This document shows positions 55,811 to 63,711 of a stretch of DNA of 64,000 nucleotides, piece after piece. The stretch lies in assembly GCF_029360665.1 (NCBI RefSeq), contig NZ_JARDUB010000002.1:372001-436000 (forward strand), given 5' to 3'. The position numbers were made by a program, and so were the translations under genes. Each line of letters starts with the position of its first letter. Positions within the stretch are counted from its first letter, which is position 1. The notes under the pieces were generated by a model, which ran no database searches, was not told where the DNA came from, and saw only the letters and a program-made list of their open reading frames with translations. The stretch is from Eudoraea chungangensis. Its GTDB lineage: Bacteria; Bacteroidota; Bacteroidia; Flavobacteriales; Flavobacteriaceae.

Positions 55811-57790
55811 TTGATTTCAAAAGTTACTATAGATCAGGTATATGAAACCGCTCGCTTAGAAGAGGTGATTGGGGATTTTGTGCAGCTCAAAAAATCTGGT
55901 TCTAATTTTAAAGGCCTAAGTCCTTTTACAGATGAACGTTCCCCAAGTTTTATGGTATCGCCTGTAAAACAAATATGGAAGGACTTTAGTAGTGGGAAAG
56001 GAGGTAATGTAGTGGCTTTTTTAATGGAGCACGAACATTTTACTTATCCCGAAGCCATTAAATATCTCGCTAAGAAGTATAATATAGAAGTTGAAGAAAC
56101 GGAGAGAACAGATGCTCAAAAAGAAATGGCAAATGAGCGCGAAAGCATGTACTTGGTGTCTGAATTTGCGCAAAAGTATTTTGCCAATGTCCTTTGGAAT
56201 CAGGAGTTGGGCAAGGCAATTGGCTTAAGTTATTATAAAGAAAGAGGTTTTAGCGATGAAAGTATAAAAAAGTTTGGGTTGGGATATTGCCTTGATCAAT
56301 GGGAAGCTTTCACTGAACATGCCCTCGGAAAAGGGTATAAGGAAGAGTTTTTAGTTAAAACCGGGCTTACTATATTAAAAGAGAATTCGGCGAATCCTGA
56401 ATTAACCAAACGTTTTGACAGGTTTAAGGGAAGAGTTATGTTCCCTATTCATTCTATGAGTGGGCGAGTACTTGGTTTTGGTGGAAGAATCCTGACCAAT
56501 GATAAGAAAGCAGCCAAATATCTGAATTCTCCGGAAAGTGATATTTACCATAAGAGTAAGGTGCTTTATGGGATTTATTATGCCAAACAGGCAATTGCCA
56601 GGGAAGATAATTGCTATCTGGTTGAAGGTTACACAGATGTTATACAGTTATACCAAAGCGGAATCCACAATGTAGTCTCATCAAGCGGGACTGCACTTAC
56701 TCCCGAACAAATAAGGTTAATAAATAGACTGAGCTCTAATATCACTGTGCTTTTTGATGGAGATGCAGCAGGTTTAAGAGCCTCTCTTAGGGGTATAGAT
56801 TTAATCTTGGAACAAGGAATGAACGTACGGGTTTGTACCTTTCCAGAGGGCGAGGATCCCGATAGTTTTGCTAGAAAAAATTCTAAAGAAGAAATTGAGA
56901 ACTATCTAAAGGATAATTCTAAAGATTTTATACAGTTTAAAACTTCTCTTCTTAATGAGGAAGCGGCGAATGATCCAATAAAAAGAGCGGACACCATTAA
57001 GGAGATAGTATCTAGCATATCTAAAATTCCCGACCGGATAAAGAAGGAGGTCTATGTACAAGAATGTGCTCGCATCATGAGTATTTCAGAAGAAGTCTTG
57101 TTTAATGCTCTGGCCCAAATTACAAATAAAAAGAGGAGGGAAGACTTAAAGAAAACCAATATTCCCGAAAACAAGGCCTTTGAAGTTCTAAAGCACAGTC
57201 CAAAACAGGAGAAGCTAAATCTGCAATTCGAACTAGAGAAAAAGATTATTGAAATGCTCTTGCTTTATGGAGATCTACTACAGGAATTTGAGGATCTTGT
57301 GCTAAAAGAAAACGAATCAGGTGATTTGGTCCTTGAACCAGAGAATACGGAAGTAAAGGTTTATGAAAAGGTATTCCTAGATCTACAAGAGGACGAGATT
57401 GAACTCACCGATGATAATTTTAGGGCTATTTATTATAAATTAATTGAAGCTCTAAGTCAAAAAGAGGATTTTTCAATTCAATTATTTCTAAATGATCTCG
57501 ACAATGAGATGGGCTCACAAGTATCTTCCATTTTAATGGAAGAAGAGAAATATGAATTACATGAATGGGCAAGAAAGGATATTTATCCCAAAGAAAAGGA
57601 AAAGAGTATATCGCAATTGGTTAGTGAGACTATTTTAACCCTGAGGTGTTTTTTGGTTAAAAAGAGAATTTCCTCCTTACAAAATAATACCCAAGGAGCA
57701 GATAACAATAAGGAATTGCTCGAGGAAATAATGAATTACCTGCAATTGAATAAACTGTTGAATAAAAAATTAAACCGAGTACTTTCCTAA
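55811..57790 (+). CDS. dnaG: DNA primase DnaG with degenerate zinc site
   Basis: Replication primase of about 659 residues. The TTG at 55811 gives ISKVTIDQVYETARLEEVIG, the conserved start; a further-upstream ATG at 55766 is less likely. The N-terminal CHC2 fold is present (SPFTDERSPSF), but all four zinc ligands are replaced (Ser37, Thr40, Asp58, Ser61). The TOPRIM domain is intact: VEGYTDVIQLY, FDGDAAG and EGEDPDSF. The C-terminal helicase-binding region is long and acidic. Confidence 0.95.
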   Translation: MISKVTIDQVYETARLEEVIGDFVQLKKSGSNFKGLSPFTDERSPSFMVSPVKQIWKDFSSGKGGNVVAFLMEHEHFTYPEAIKYLAKKYNIEVEETERTDAQKEMANERESMYLVSEFAQKYFANVLWNQELGKAIGLSYYKERGFSDESIKKFGLGYCLDQWEAFTEHALGKGYKEEFLVKTGLTILKENSANPELTKRFDRFKGRVMFPIHSMSGRVLGFGGRILTNDKKAAKYLNSPESDIYHKSKVLYGIYYAKQAIAREDNCYLVEGYTDVIQLYQSGIHNVVSSSGTALTPEQIRLINRLSSNITVLFDGDAAGLRASLRGIDLILEQGMNVRVCTFPEGEDPDSFARKNSKEEIENYLKDNSKDFIQFKTSLLNEEAANDPIKRADTIKEIVSSISKIPDRIKKEVYVQECARIMSISEEVLFNALAQITNKKRREDLKKTNIPENKAFEVLKHSPKQEKLNLQFELEKKIIEMLLLYGDLLQEFEDLVLKENESGDLVLEPENTEVKVYEKVFLDLQEDEIELTDDNFRAIYYKLIEALSQKEDFSIQLFLNDLDNEMGSQVSSILMEEEKYELHEWARKDIYPKEKEKSISQLVSETILTLRCFLVKKRISSLQNNTQGADNNKELLEEIMNYLQLNKLLNKKLNRVLS

Positions 57791-57814
57791 TACTTCTTCT
57801 AAAGAAGAAAAAGA

Positions 57815-57848
57815 AAAGGCCCTAATTGCTCTAATTAGGACCTTTTTT
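57815..57848. terminator. Bidirectional terminator between dnaG and the response regulator gene
   Basis: AAAAGG, then CCTAATT / AATTAGG, then CCTTTT, with a GCTCT loop and one C/A mismatch; seven Ts on the forward strand and A-rich on the other. Confidence 0.88.
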
Positions 57849-57868
57849 TATGGTAAAATATTCAGTTT

Positions 57869-58498
57869 TTAATATAATTCTAAGGCTTTAGCCTGTTGTA
57901 ACAAATCTACCAAATTGTCTACATTTAGCTTTTTCATAAGACGAGCCTTATACGTACTAACGGTTTTTTCGTTAAGGTTGAGACCAAGGGCCACGTCTTT
58001 ATTTCTTTTGCCACTTGCCAATAATTTCAATACTTCAATTTCTCTTGTAGAAAGTTTTCTAAAGAATCTTCGTGGTTTTTGTGTGCCTTCGTCAAAGGCC
58101 AGTCTCTGTGCTAATTCATTCGTAATAAACATGCTTCCTTCACTGACTTTTCTAACTGCTGAAATAATATAGTCTAAATCTGCTGTTTTGGACAGATAGC
58201 CAAATGCTCCAGCCCTAATTGTACTTAAGGCATAAACATCTTCTGATTGCCCGCTGTATATAAGAACCTTTACGTTCGGATGCTCTTGTTTTAACTTTCT
58301 AAGGGTAGCGATCCCATTTATTTCTGGGATATCCATTTCTAAGATTACTACATCCGGACTTAGCTTCTCTAGCTTTCTGAATAGTTCGTTGGTAGTTGCA
58401 GCATCATCTATAATATCAAATTGGGAAGTATTGCTAAGCACTTGTCTAATTCCCAAGCGGACTACGGGATGATTATCGGCAATTAAAACTTTTATCAT
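57869..58498 (-). CDS. NarL/FixJ-type response regulator with atypical receiver
   Basis: A 209-residue protein. Receiver domain 1-120 and LuxR-type helix-turn-helix about 145-205 (LSTREIEVLKLLASGKRNKDVA, then NEKTVSTYKARLMKKL). The phospho-acceptor position holds Glu54 (VVILEMDIP) instead of Asp, and the acidic pocket has Asp8-Asn9 rather than two acids; Lys104 is retained. It may act without phosphorylation. No histidine kinase is adjacent. Confidence 0.9.
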   Translation of the reverse strand: MIKVLIADNHPVVRLGIRQVLSNTSQFDIIDDAATTNELFRKLEKLSPDVVILEMDIPEINGIATLRKLKQEHPNVKVLIYSGQSEDVYALSTIRAGAFGYLSKTADLDYIISAVRKVSEGSMFITNELAQRLAFDEGTQKPRRFFRKLSTREIEVLKLLASGKRNKDVALGLNLNEKTVSTYKARLMKKLNVDNLVDLLQQAKALELY

Positions 58499-58535
58499 AA
58501 GGATTGGTTTCTAGAATTTAACGAGTCGCATTGTC

Positions 58536-58543
58536 CAAAAATA
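58536..58543 (-). promoter_or_regulatory. -7 promoter box of the response regulator gene
   Basis: TATTTTTG on the reverse strand, full consensus, 37 bp before the ATG. Confidence 0.5.
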
Positions 58544-58664
58544 CTGACATGCAATGTAAGGTTAAAATATCTAATTTCTTAAACAAAATTCTACTTTTTT
58601 TCCCTAAAAATGAGAACAATAAGACGATTATTCGATTTAATTAACTGATTCTTAGTTAAGAGGT

Positions 58665-59453
58665 TTATTTTAACTCTTCAGGAATTTCGCAAACCGGAAT
58701 AGGAATCATTTTATGTCGATTAGCGGTATTATATCGGCTATAAATGGTAAATACTTCTTTTTCTCTTCCTTCAAAATCTTCTGTAGTTTTTCCTTCATCC
58801 TTCATGCGCATTGCCCACTCTAATTCCGGGTATGAAGCACCAATTTGATCTTCATCCGTTCGGGAGTCGCCCCATAAACCATCTGTAGGAGGGGCTACTA
58901 GAATTTCGTGGTTAACTCCTAAAAACTTAGCAACTTCATATACTTCTGTTTTTAATAAATCTGCAATGGGGCTCAGATCTACTCCTCCATCACCATATTT
59001 AGTGTAGAATCCAATGCCAAAATCTTCAACCTTATTTCCGGTTCCAGCTACTAAATAGCCCTTAAGTCCTGCAAAATAATAAAGTGAAGTCATCCTAAGT
59101 CGAGCTCTAGTATTGGCTAAAGACATCATCCTACTTTCTTCATTATCTACCTCAGGTAAGGCTAAAATAAGATTGTCAAAGACCGGAGTCAGATTTACTT
59201 CTACCCGCGAAACATTATCAAAATGCTTCATCAACCATTCAATATGGTTGGTTGCCCTGGTAACCTGCTTAGCACCTTGATGTATTGGCATCTCTACGCA
59301 CAACAGTTGTAACCCAGTTTTTGCACATAAGGTTGAGGTAAGAGCAGAATCTATACCTCCTGAAACACCAATTACAAAACCTTTACATTTTGCATTGTTT
59401 GCATAGGACTTGAGCCAGTCCACTATATGGTCTACTACCTTTTCTGCTTGCAT
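58665..59453 (-). CDS. nadE: NH3-dependent NAD+ synthetase
   Basis: Adenylating amidase that makes NAD+ from NaAD and ammonia; 262 residues with no glutaminase domain. P-loop-like SGGIDSALT, GTGNKVEDFGIGFYTKYGDGG (in parts), DLSPIADLLKTEV and APPTDGLWGDSRTDEDQIG. It diverges from gldB with 91 bp between start codons. Confidence 0.95.
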   Translation of the reverse strand: MQAEKVVDHIVDWLKSYANNAKCKGFVIGVSGGIDSALTSTLCAKTGLQLLCVEMPIHQGAKQVTRATNHIEWLMKHFDNVSRVEVNLTPVFDNLILALPEVDNEESRMMSLANTRARLRMTSLYYFAGLKGYLVAGTGNKVEDFGIGFYTKYGDGGVDLSPIADLLKTEVYEVAKFLGVNHEILVAPPTDGLWGDSRTDEDQIGASYPELEWAMRMKDEGKTTEDFEGREKEVFTIYSRYNTANRHKMIPIPVCEIPEELK

Positions 59454-59478
59454 AAGACGAATTTTTATTTGGAAATAG

Positions 59479-59486
59479 TAACTTTG
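59479..59486 (+). promoter_or_regulatory. -7 promoter box for gldBC
   Basis: TAACTTTG matches TAnnTTTG, 58 bp before the gldB ATG. Confidence 0.45.
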
Positions 59487-59544
59487 CTGGGTTAAAAATA
59501 AAACCTAGGGCGTTAATAAGAAAATAGAAGCGTAAATACTTTAT

Positions 59545-60507
59545 ATGAAAGGAACAATTATTATCCTATTATTGGCTGTTTTGTTAATTTCCTCTTGCAA
59601 GAATGCAGATAAAATTCCTACAGAAATAAGCGACAAGGAAATCGACTTAAGAATTTCCCGTTTTGACCGGGAGTTTATGGAAATTGCCCCGAATGAATTC
59701 GATTTGTTAAAAGAGAAATATCCTTTTCTTTTCGCACAACAATATTCCGATAGTGTATGGCTTGCTAAGCAGCAAGACTCTTTGCAGCTGGAACTCTATA
59801 AAGAGGTAGAAGCTGAATTTCCTGATTTCATAGAAGAGGCACAAGAGTTAGAGCTTCTTTTTAAACACATTACCTATTACTTTCCAAACTACCCTCTGCC
59901 ATGGGTTATTACTTTGATTTCAGACGTAGACTACCAAAATAGAGTAATTCTCACGGATTCACTCTTATTGATAGGTTTAGACAATTATCTAGGAGAAGAC
60001 CATAGATTTTATGGGGGTATGGACAGATATATTGCCTCTGGTTTAGAGAAAGAAAATTTGATTAGCGATGTAAGTAGTGCCTTTTGTAAAAAACTTATTA
60101 AGTTTCCGAGGGATCGGATGTTTTTAGCGCAAATGATGTATTATGGGAAGGAATTATATATTAAGGAGAAATTAATGCCATGGCAGTCGGATGCTCTCAA
60201 AATTGGATATTCTGAAACAGAATTACTATGGGCTCAAGAAAATGAAGAGCAGATTTGGAGATATTTTATTGAAAGAGAACTATTGTACAGTACAGATAAC
60301 AAGTTGGCCGCTCGTTTTTTAGATCCAGCACCGTTTTCAAAATTTGGTCTGGAATTGGATAATGAATCCCCTGGACGAATAGGAAGATTTATGGGTTGGC
60401 AAATTGTAAGTTCTTTTATGAATAATAATGAAGTAAGCCTTGTTCAATTGTTGGACCTGCCCGCGGATGAGATATTTAAGAGGTCTAAATATAAACCTAG
60501 AAAATAA
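59545..60507 (+). CDS. gldB: Gliding motility lipoprotein GldB
   Basis: A 320-residue lipoprotein with signal and lipobox (LLISSC, Cys near 18). The mature part matches GldB: LRISRFDREFMEI and the C-terminal GRFMGWQIVSSFM. In Flavobacterium, GldB is needed for gliding and associated type IX secretion. gldC follows 2 bp later. Confidence 0.92.
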   Translation: MKGTIIILLLAVLLISSCKNADKIPTEISDKEIDLRISRFDREFMEIAPNEFDLLKEKYPFLFAQQYSDSVWLAKQQDSLQLELYKEVEAEFPDFIEEAQELELLFKHITYYFPNYPLPWVITLISDVDYQNRVILTDSLLLIGLDNYLGEDHRFYGGMDRYIASGLEKENLISDVSSAFCKKLIKFPRDRMFLAQMMYYGKELYIKEKLMPWQSDALKIGYSETELLWAQENEEQIWRYFIERELLYSTDNKLAARFLDPAPFSKFGLELDNESPGRIGRFMGWQIVSSFMNNNEVSLVQLLDLPADEIFKRSKYKPRK

Positions 60508-60509
60508 AA

Positions 60510-60848
60510 ATGAAAAAATTACATACATCAGAAATTACCCTAACCGTTGGACTAGATGAAAATCGAGTACCTGAAAAACTAAACTGGTCTGCACAAGATG
60601 GTGGGATAGAGAATGAAGAAGCCAAGGCTATGCTTTTGTCTGTCTGGGATAGTAAAAATCAGGAGTCTCTAAAAATTGACCTGTGGACCAAGGATATGCC
60701 CGTAGATGAAATGAAAATATTTTTTCACCAAACCCTTTTGGCATTGTCCGACACTTTTATGAAGGCTACACAAGACGAAAAAATGACAGCAACTATGAAA
60801 GACTTTTGTGCCTATTTCGCAGAGAAATTAGAACTTTCTAAAGATTAG
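60510..60848 (+). CDS. gldC: Gliding motility protein GldC
   Basis: A 112-residue cytoplasmic protein matching GldC: ITLTVGLDENRVPEKLNWSA and MKIFFHQTLLALSDTFMKAT. It follows gldB by 2 bp, the conserved order in Flavobacteriia. GldC supports gliding but its biochemical role is unknown. Confidence 0.92.
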   Translation: MKKLHTSEITLTVGLDENRVPEKLNWSAQDGGIENEEAKAMLLSVWDSKNQESLKIDLWTKDMPVDEMKIFFHQTLLALSDTFMKATQDEKMTATMKDFCAYFAEKLELSKD

Positions 60849-61194
60849 TCTTAGGGTTTCGTTATAGGCCTTCCTTCCGACATTAAAGTTTTTTAGACCT
60901 AGCTAGCTGTATTCCGGCCAGGATTCAGAAGTAGTTTCTTTATCTTGCTTGTTAGGCATTAGTAGGTCGTTCCTGTTCCCTTGGGAATGGATCTCTGGAT
61001 TAACATATGCCATCATGTGAATCTAGACCAGAACCGGGGATAATCAGTAGACTGGAAATCAAGCAGTGGAAGATTCCTGATGTATATTTAAAACAGATTC
61101 TTGCCTTAGGGCTGTAAGTTTCTTTTATATCGATAGACCTACTACTAATACGATGTCACAATTCACCTTAAATTAAAGTCCTCCTATTTTAAGT
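60849..61194. other. 346-bp intergenic region without recognised content
   Basis: No plausible reading frame, tRNA-like fold, terminator or riboswitch was recognised. It is somewhat richer in G+C than neighbouring intergenic DNA and contains CTAG-rich stretches and a small TTCCC/GGGAA hairpin (near 60976). It may be decayed coding DNA or an unrecognised RNA. Confidence 0.5.
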
Positions 61195-61590
61195 ATGGAA
61201 AATCAAAATAGTTCTACCTTGCTTTTTGTTTACAATGCAGATAATGGTTGGCAGAATGTTATAATAGATGGGGTACATAAAATACTGTCACCGAAAACCT
61301 ATCCATGTAAATTATGTGAAATTACCCATGGCTTTTTTAGCGAAAAAAAGAAATGGAAAGATTTTTTAAACCACTACGATAGAAAAATGGAATTTTTACA
61401 CCGCGATCAGTTTAAAAAGCAATATGCATCAAAATTTGGATATAAATTTGAGTTTCCGATTGTTCTTTTGGAAGAAAGGGGAGAACTTCAGGTGTTTATT
61501 TCAACCGAGGAGCTAAATCAACTTGGAGATTCGGAAGACTTGATACAATTTATCAAAAATAGAGATTCGGGAAGTAAGTCTGCCGAGTAA
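61195..61590 (+). CDS. Uncharacterised conserved protein with CxxC
   Basis: A 131-residue soluble protein. The start FVYNADNGWQNVIIDGVHKI and the CKLCEITHGFF segment (CxxC) resemble a family of unknown function seen in Bacteroidota. The C-terminal half has PIVLLEERGELQVFISTEEL. The CxxC pair could bind metal or be redox active (inference). It converges on engB with 3 bp between stops. Confidence 0.65.
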   Translation: MENQNSSTLLFVYNADNGWQNVIIDGVHKILSPKTYPCKLCEITHGFFSEKKKWKDFLNHYDRKMEFLHRDQFKKQYASKFGYKFEFPIVLLEERGELQVFISTEELNQLGDSEDLIQFIKNRDSGSKSAE

Positions 61591-61593
61591 TGG

Positions 61594-62205
61594 CTATTTG
61601 TTTTTGATTAAACTAGTGTTAATGTTCTCAATGTAGTTAAGGACTTCTTCTCTTCCATAAGAGGAGGAAGAAGAGGTTACAAAATATGTTGGTGCTTCCT
61701 CCCATATACCATCTAATAAGGCTTGTATATAAGATTCCACATTTCTTTGGACGGCCATTGGTTTTAATTTATCGGCTTTGGTAAAAATGATGGCAAATGG
61801 AATTCCGTTTTCGCCCATCCATTCCATAAATTCTAGGTCTACTGGCTGCGGTTCATGTCTTATATCGATCAATAAGAATGCAGCTATAAGTTGTTCTCTT
61901 TTTAAGAAATAATCCGTGATATATTTCTGAAATGTCTTTTTTGATTTTTTAGATACTCTGGCATATCCGTACCCGGGTAAATCTACCAAATACCACTGTT
62001 TGTTAATGATGAAATGATTTATTAATTGAGTTTTTCCAGGCCTGCCAGAAGTTTTGGCCAAACTTTTCCTTGAGGTAAGCATATTGATCAGGGATGACTT
62101 GCCTACATTAGACCTGCCAATAAAAGCATATTCCGGAAAAGGAGCGGAAGGACATTTATCCACACTCGAATTACTCATTAAAAAGTCTGCCGACTTGATT
62201 TTCAT
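61594..62205 (-). CDS. engB: Ribosome biogenesis GTP-binding protein EngB (YihA/YsxC)
   Basis: Small GTPase needed for 50S assembly; about 203 residues from the ATG at 62205 (KIKSADFLMSNSS). An upstream ATG at 62244 lies inside the preceding gene and is unlikely. G1 GRSNVGKSSLIN, G2-like GRPGKTQLIN, G3 DLPGYGYA and G4 TKADK are visible. Seven bp after the hydrolase gene, probably one operon. Confidence 0.95.
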   Translation of the reverse strand: MKIKSADFLMSNSSVDKCPSAPFPEYAFIGRSNVGKSSLINMLTSRKSLAKTSGRPGKTQLINHFIINKQWYLVDLPGYGYARVSKKSKKTFQKYITDYFLKREQLIAAFLLIDIRHEPQPVDLEFMEWMGENGIPFAIIFTKADKLKPMAVQRNVESYIQALLDGIWEEAPTYFVTSSSSSYGREEVLNYIENINTSLIKNK

Positions 62206-62212
62206 AGCTCTA

Positions 62213-62983
62213 TTAGAACTTTCTTTTCTGCAGCCAAGCATCAAGAATTTGATTAAACTCTTCTGGATGTTCCATCATTGGAGCGTGTCCACACTTTTCT
62301 ATCCAAAACAACTCAGAATCGGGTAGTAACTCATGAAATTCTCTAGCCACATTAGGAGGGGTCACCGAATCATTTTCACCCCATATAATACAGGTTGGAG
62401 TTTTCATTTTAGGTAAATCTTTAGACATATTATGTCTTATGGCACTTTTTGCAATTGCCAAAGTCTTTACAAGTTTCATCCTGTCGTTTACCGTTTCAAA
62501 GACTTCATCCACAATTTCTTTGGTTGCTACTTTGGGATCATAAAAAACATCTTGTGCTTTCTTTTTAATAAATTCATAATCCCCTCGTTTCGGATATCCA
62601 TCTCCCATGGCGCTTTCATAAAGACCAGAACTTCCGGTGATTACTAATGCTTTTACCATTTGCGGATATAGTTTTGTATGCAGAAGACCAATATGCCCGC
62701 CTAAGGAATTTCCTAATAGAATTACATCCTTTAATTCTTTGAACTCTATAAACTTTTCAAGAAATTTGGCGAAATTTTTTACGTTGGTTTTAAGCATGGG
62801 CATGTCGTAGATGGGCAATTCGGGCACCAATACTCTATAGCCCTTTTTGGGAAAGTAGTCTGTGACACCATGAAAATTGCTTAAGCCACCCATGAGGCCG
62901 TGTAGTATTATCATGGGAGTACCTTCTCCTACTTCTATAAACCTGAATTTTCCTTCTTTTTTAATCTCGGGTTTCATGTACAA
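62213..62983 (-). CDS. Alpha/beta hydrolase
   Basis: A 256-residue alpha/beta-hydrolase. HGLMGGLSNF (oxyanion loop), nucleophile Ser in LGNSLGGHIG, acid in WGENDSVTP and His in CGHAPMMEHPEEF. The substrate is unknown. A second ATG at 62977 is also possible. It heads an operon with engB; a reverse-strand promoter box lies at 63004-63011. Confidence 0.87.
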   Translation of the reverse strand: MYMKPEIKKEGKFRFIEVGEGTPMIILHGLMGGLSNFHGVTDYFPKKGYRVLVPELPIYDMPMLKTNVKNFAKFLEKFIEFKELKDVILLGNSLGGHIGLLHTKLYPQMVKALVITGSSGLYESAMGDGYPKRGDYEFIKKKAQDVFYDPKVATKEIVDEVFETVNDRMKLVKTLAIAKSAIRHNMSKDLPKMKTPTCIIWGENDSVTPPNVAREFHELLPDSELFWIEKCGHAPMMEHPEEFNQILDAWLQKRKF

Positions 62984-63003
62984 ATGCTTGTGGCATTAGT
63001 GCG

Positions 63004-63032
63004 CAAATATAGGCAATTCGATAGAATACCAA
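63004..63032 (-). promoter_or_regulatory. Promoter of the hydrolase-engB operon
   Basis: Reverse-strand -7 TATATTTG (63004-63011) with a -33 TTG (63030-63032) 18 bp further upstream. Confidence 0.6.
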
Positions 63033-63171
63033 TACTTTTGTATAAAAGTGCTAGAGATAAACAGCACTTACTTTTACTCAGTACAAATAAGACAAATGAT
63101 TTATTTCTTATCTCACGGATGACAAACTTCCCAATCCTTCTAAGTTAAATTAAAGACTTTTTATCAACAAA

Positions 63172-63196
63172 GTGGTAAATTGTGGTAAATTGTGGT
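63172..63196 (+). promoter_or_regulatory. Probable MraZ operator: three 10-bp direct repeats
   Basis: GTGGT occurs at 63172, 63182 and 63192, each separated by 5 bp (AAATT spacers), upstream of the mraZ promoter box. Known MraZ operators are three or more direct TGG-containing repeats with a 10-bp period before mraZ, so autoregulation is likely. Confidence 0.72.
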
Positions 63197-63207
63197 AATA
63201 AATTCTA

Positions 63208-63215
63208 TATATTTG
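63208..63215 (+). promoter_or_regulatory. -7 promoter box of mraZ
   Basis: TATATTTG, full consensus, 31 bp before the GTG start and 11 bp after the last operator repeat, so the repeats cover the -33 zone. Confidence 0.65.
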
Positions 63216-63246
63216 AGTTGTATTACACAAAGCCAACCATTTAGAA

Positions 63247-63711
63247 GTGATAAGTTTCATAGGAACATACGATTGTAAGGCAGATGTTAAGGGTCGGGTG
63301 ATGATACCTGTAACCCTAAAAAACCAATTGGCCCCTGTACTTACCAAAGGCTTTGTTATTAAACGATCTGTTTTTCAACCTTGTTTGGAATTATACCCCA
63401 TGGATGAATGGAGTCTGCTAATGCAGAAAATGAATAAGAAGAACAGGTTTAAGAAAAAGAACAACGATTTTATTAGAAGATTTTCAGCCGGAGTTAAGCC
63501 AGTGGAAATTGATGCAACTGGGAGGTTATTAATACCGAAAAACTTAGTTTCTGTAGCAGGTATTAAGAAGGAGGTGGTTCTGAGTTCTGCTATTAATATT
63601 ATTGAAATTTGGGATAAGGATAGTTATGAAAAGGTGCTTGATGATACGGCGGAGAATTTTGCCGAATTAGCCGAAGAGGTAATGGGAGATGATGGAGACG
63701 AATTATCATAA
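63247..63711 (+). CDS. mraZ: Division/cell-wall cluster transcriptional regulator MraZ
   Basis: A 154-residue AbrB-fold protein with two swapped-hairpin repeats: DCKADVKGRVMIP and VEIDATGRLLIPK. GTG start at 63247 gives ISFIGTYDCK. First gene of the dcw cluster; it overlaps rsmH by 20 bp. The direct repeats upstream suit autoregulation. Confidence 0.94.
   Translation: MISFIGTYDCKADVKGRVMIPVTLKNQLAPVLTKGFVIKRSVFQPCLELYPMDEWSLLMQKMNKKNRFKKKNNDFIRRFSAGVKPVEIDATGRLLIPKNLVSVAGIKKEVVLSSAINIIEIWDKDSYEKVLDDTAENFAELAEEVMGDDGDELS

Noticed and set aside
63171-63200. Tandem GTGGTAAATT units as a CRISPR or satellite
   Set aside because: Only three 10-bp units, located at the mraZ promoter; the MraZ operator explains them better.
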